A stretch of 64,000 nucleotides of DNA from an uncultured Bacilli bacterium (GTDB lineage Bacteria; Bacillota_I; Bacilli_A; RF39; UBA660). The notes under the pieces were generated by a model. It worked only from the letters and a program-made list of their open reading frames with translations. It searched no databases and was not told the origin of the DNA. Shown here one piece after another: positions 63,138 through 64,000 of this stretch. Position 1 is the stretch's first letter. Every line of letters begins with the position of its first letter. The stretch covers positions 1 to 64,000 of the forward strand of contig CAKOLI010000003.1 in assembly GCA_934096265.1 (NCBI GenBank). Reading direction: 5' to 3'. Both the position numbers and the translations under genes were made by a program.

Positions 63138-64000
63138 CAAAGATTATCGAATAAGTAATATTTATTATATGCTAGCTTATGCTTTTAGATTTGATAAGCT
63201 TATTGAAAAGGCTAAAACTTCTGGCGCATTTGAGGATTTTGAAAATATTTATGATTTATTATCGTATATGTTATTAACTTTAATCAATAAAATGATAAAA
63301 AGAGGTTTTTATAAAGATTATAAGTTGACTACTGAAATAACTTCTATAGCAAAAGGTAAAATCAACATTAGTCAAACAATTAAAAGTAATACATTGATTA
63401 ATCAGAAATTGGTTTGTGATTTTGATGATTTTAGTGAAAATATTTATCTAAATAAAATTATTAAAACTACATTGTTTTACTTAATAAAATCGAACAAAGT
63501 AAAGAAAGAACTGAAACAAAAGGTAAAGAAAATATATTTGTTTTTTGATGACATTGATATATTGGATAACAGAAAAATTCAGTGGGACCAAATACTTTTA
63601 AATAAGTCAAATAAGGAATATAGGTATGTTATAAATATTTGCTATCTGATTTTGAATGAATTAATAATTACACAAAGTAATGGTGAAAAAGAGTATAAAG
63701 AATTTTTTGAGGATGAAAAATTATCCGTTATATATGAAAGATTTGTACGAGAATATTATATAAAATATTACCCAGATTTAAAACCTGGTGTAAAAAAAAT
63801 GAGATGGAATATAGATGAAGGATATCCAATGATTGATTTTATACCTACAATGATTACTGATATAAATTTATATCATAAGAATAAAGTTTTAATTATAGAT
63901 ACAAAATTTTATGCCAATATATTAGGCAAAAGTAGATATGATAAAAAAATTATTAGTAGAGATAATTGGAATCAGCTATTTGCATATGTGTCAAATGAGG
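63130..64000 (+). CDS. McrC-like nuclease subunit, cut by the window end
   Basis: The first 290 codons are present, from an ATG overlapping the McrB-like stop by eight bases. The start MNNKDYRISNIYYMLAYAF, the central YERFVREYYIKYYP and the nuclease site IDFIPTMITDI then VLIIDTKFYAN are typical of McrC/LlaJI R2, with PD-(D/E)XK residues Asp and Asp-Thr-Lys in place. It corresponds to YdjA of BsuMI. The frame is open at the right edge and appears intact as far as can be seen. Confidence 0.9.
   Translation, partial: MNNKDYRISNIYYMLAYAFRFDKLIEKAKTSGAFEDFENIYDLLSYMLLTLINKMIKRGFYKDYKLTTEITSIAKGKINISQTIKSNTLINQKLVCDFDDFSENIYLNKIIKTTLFYLIKSNKVKKELKQKVKKIYLFFDDIDILDNRKIQWDQILLNKSNKEYRYVINICYLILNELIITQSNGEKEYKEFFEDEKLSVIYERFVREYYIKYYPDLKPGVKKMRWNIDEGYPMIDFIPTMITDINLYHKNKVLIIDTKFYANILGKSRYDKKIISRDNWNQLFAYVSNE

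Larger units (their letters stand above)
57907..64000. mobile_element. Restriction-modification island (right end outside window)
   Basis: The sequence changes at about 57907 from G/T-rich amidase codons to A-rich genes of a complete restriction-modification locus, breaking the amidase a second time. No recombinase for it is visible in the window. Whether it is a separate insertion or the result of a deletion next to the 12.7 kb element cannot be told without the right flank. Confidence 0.55.

Noticed and set aside
1..64000. Use of TGA as tryptophan (Mycoplasma code)
   Set aside because: TGA ends several genes (for example 8274-8798), and conserved Trp positions use TGG.
1..64000. tRNA or rRNA genes
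   Set aside because: No cloverleaf or rRNA-like segment was recognised in any gap; neither recombinase target is a tRNA gene.

Overview
The window is chromosomal DNA of a low-GC Gram-positive-type bacterium. Genes read off the + strand are rich in G and T, as expected for a leading strand. TGA is used as a stop (for example at 8796-8798) and Trp is TGG, so the Mycoplasma code is not in use. Gene content (ybxB-rpoB-rpoC, ftsY-ylxM, addB-addA, a compact Tad pilus locus) suggests an uncultured gut Bacilli/Mollicutes-related lineage of the RF39 type. That placement is an inference from style and content; no 16S gene is present.

Layout. 1-71: end of an IS3-like element. 146-8163: RsmC-like methyltransferase, rpoB, rpoC. 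8274-9772: two thioredoxin-fold membrane proteins and trmL. 9900-19050: a Tad/Flp-type pilus locus (secreted Cys-rich proteins, CpaB-like, TadA ATPase, TadB, TadC, a 69-residue major pilin candidate, TadE-like pilins, TadZ-like protein, and a VirB2-like two-helix protein). 19131-21567: tsaE-tsaB-rimI-tsaD for t6A. 21651-24265: ftsY, a membrane protein, ylxM, a 46-residue membrane peptide and a single-domain Clp-type AAA+ ATPase. 24376-26121: acyl-CoA ligase. 26111-32219 (minus): a NitT/TauT-type ABC importer operon whose ATPase gene is split by a 3.6 kb element. 32503-35857: secreted protein plus ABC transporter. 35914-44791: engB, hypothetical, Abi protein, htrA, addB, addA.

From 44913 the chromosome is interrupted again. 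An N-acetylmuramoyl-L-alanine amidase gene is split in its DPGHGG motif by a 12.7 kb element (44959-57677) that carries a Fic toxin/antitoxin pair, a pPIWI-associated-type nuclease, a MobV relaxase, a 1643-residue repeat/HD protein, replication/regulation genes and its own serine recombinase. The amidase is cut again near 57906, after which a BsuMI/LlaJI-like restriction-modification locus runs off the right edge: XRE controller, two C5 methyltransferases, a YdiR-position protein, McrB-like and McrC-like subunits.

The most notable signal is that both large-serine-recombinase elements sit precisely inside codons of highly conserved protein motifs (ABC signature GGMRQRVA; amidase DPGHGG). Both are bounded by a short shared core with near-palindromic attP arms that can be reconstructed, and in both cases excision would restore the host reading frame exactly. 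The accessory genes are A-rich on the coding strand, unlike the G/T-rich core genes; the lipoprotein cargo of the first element is an exception and looks host-like.
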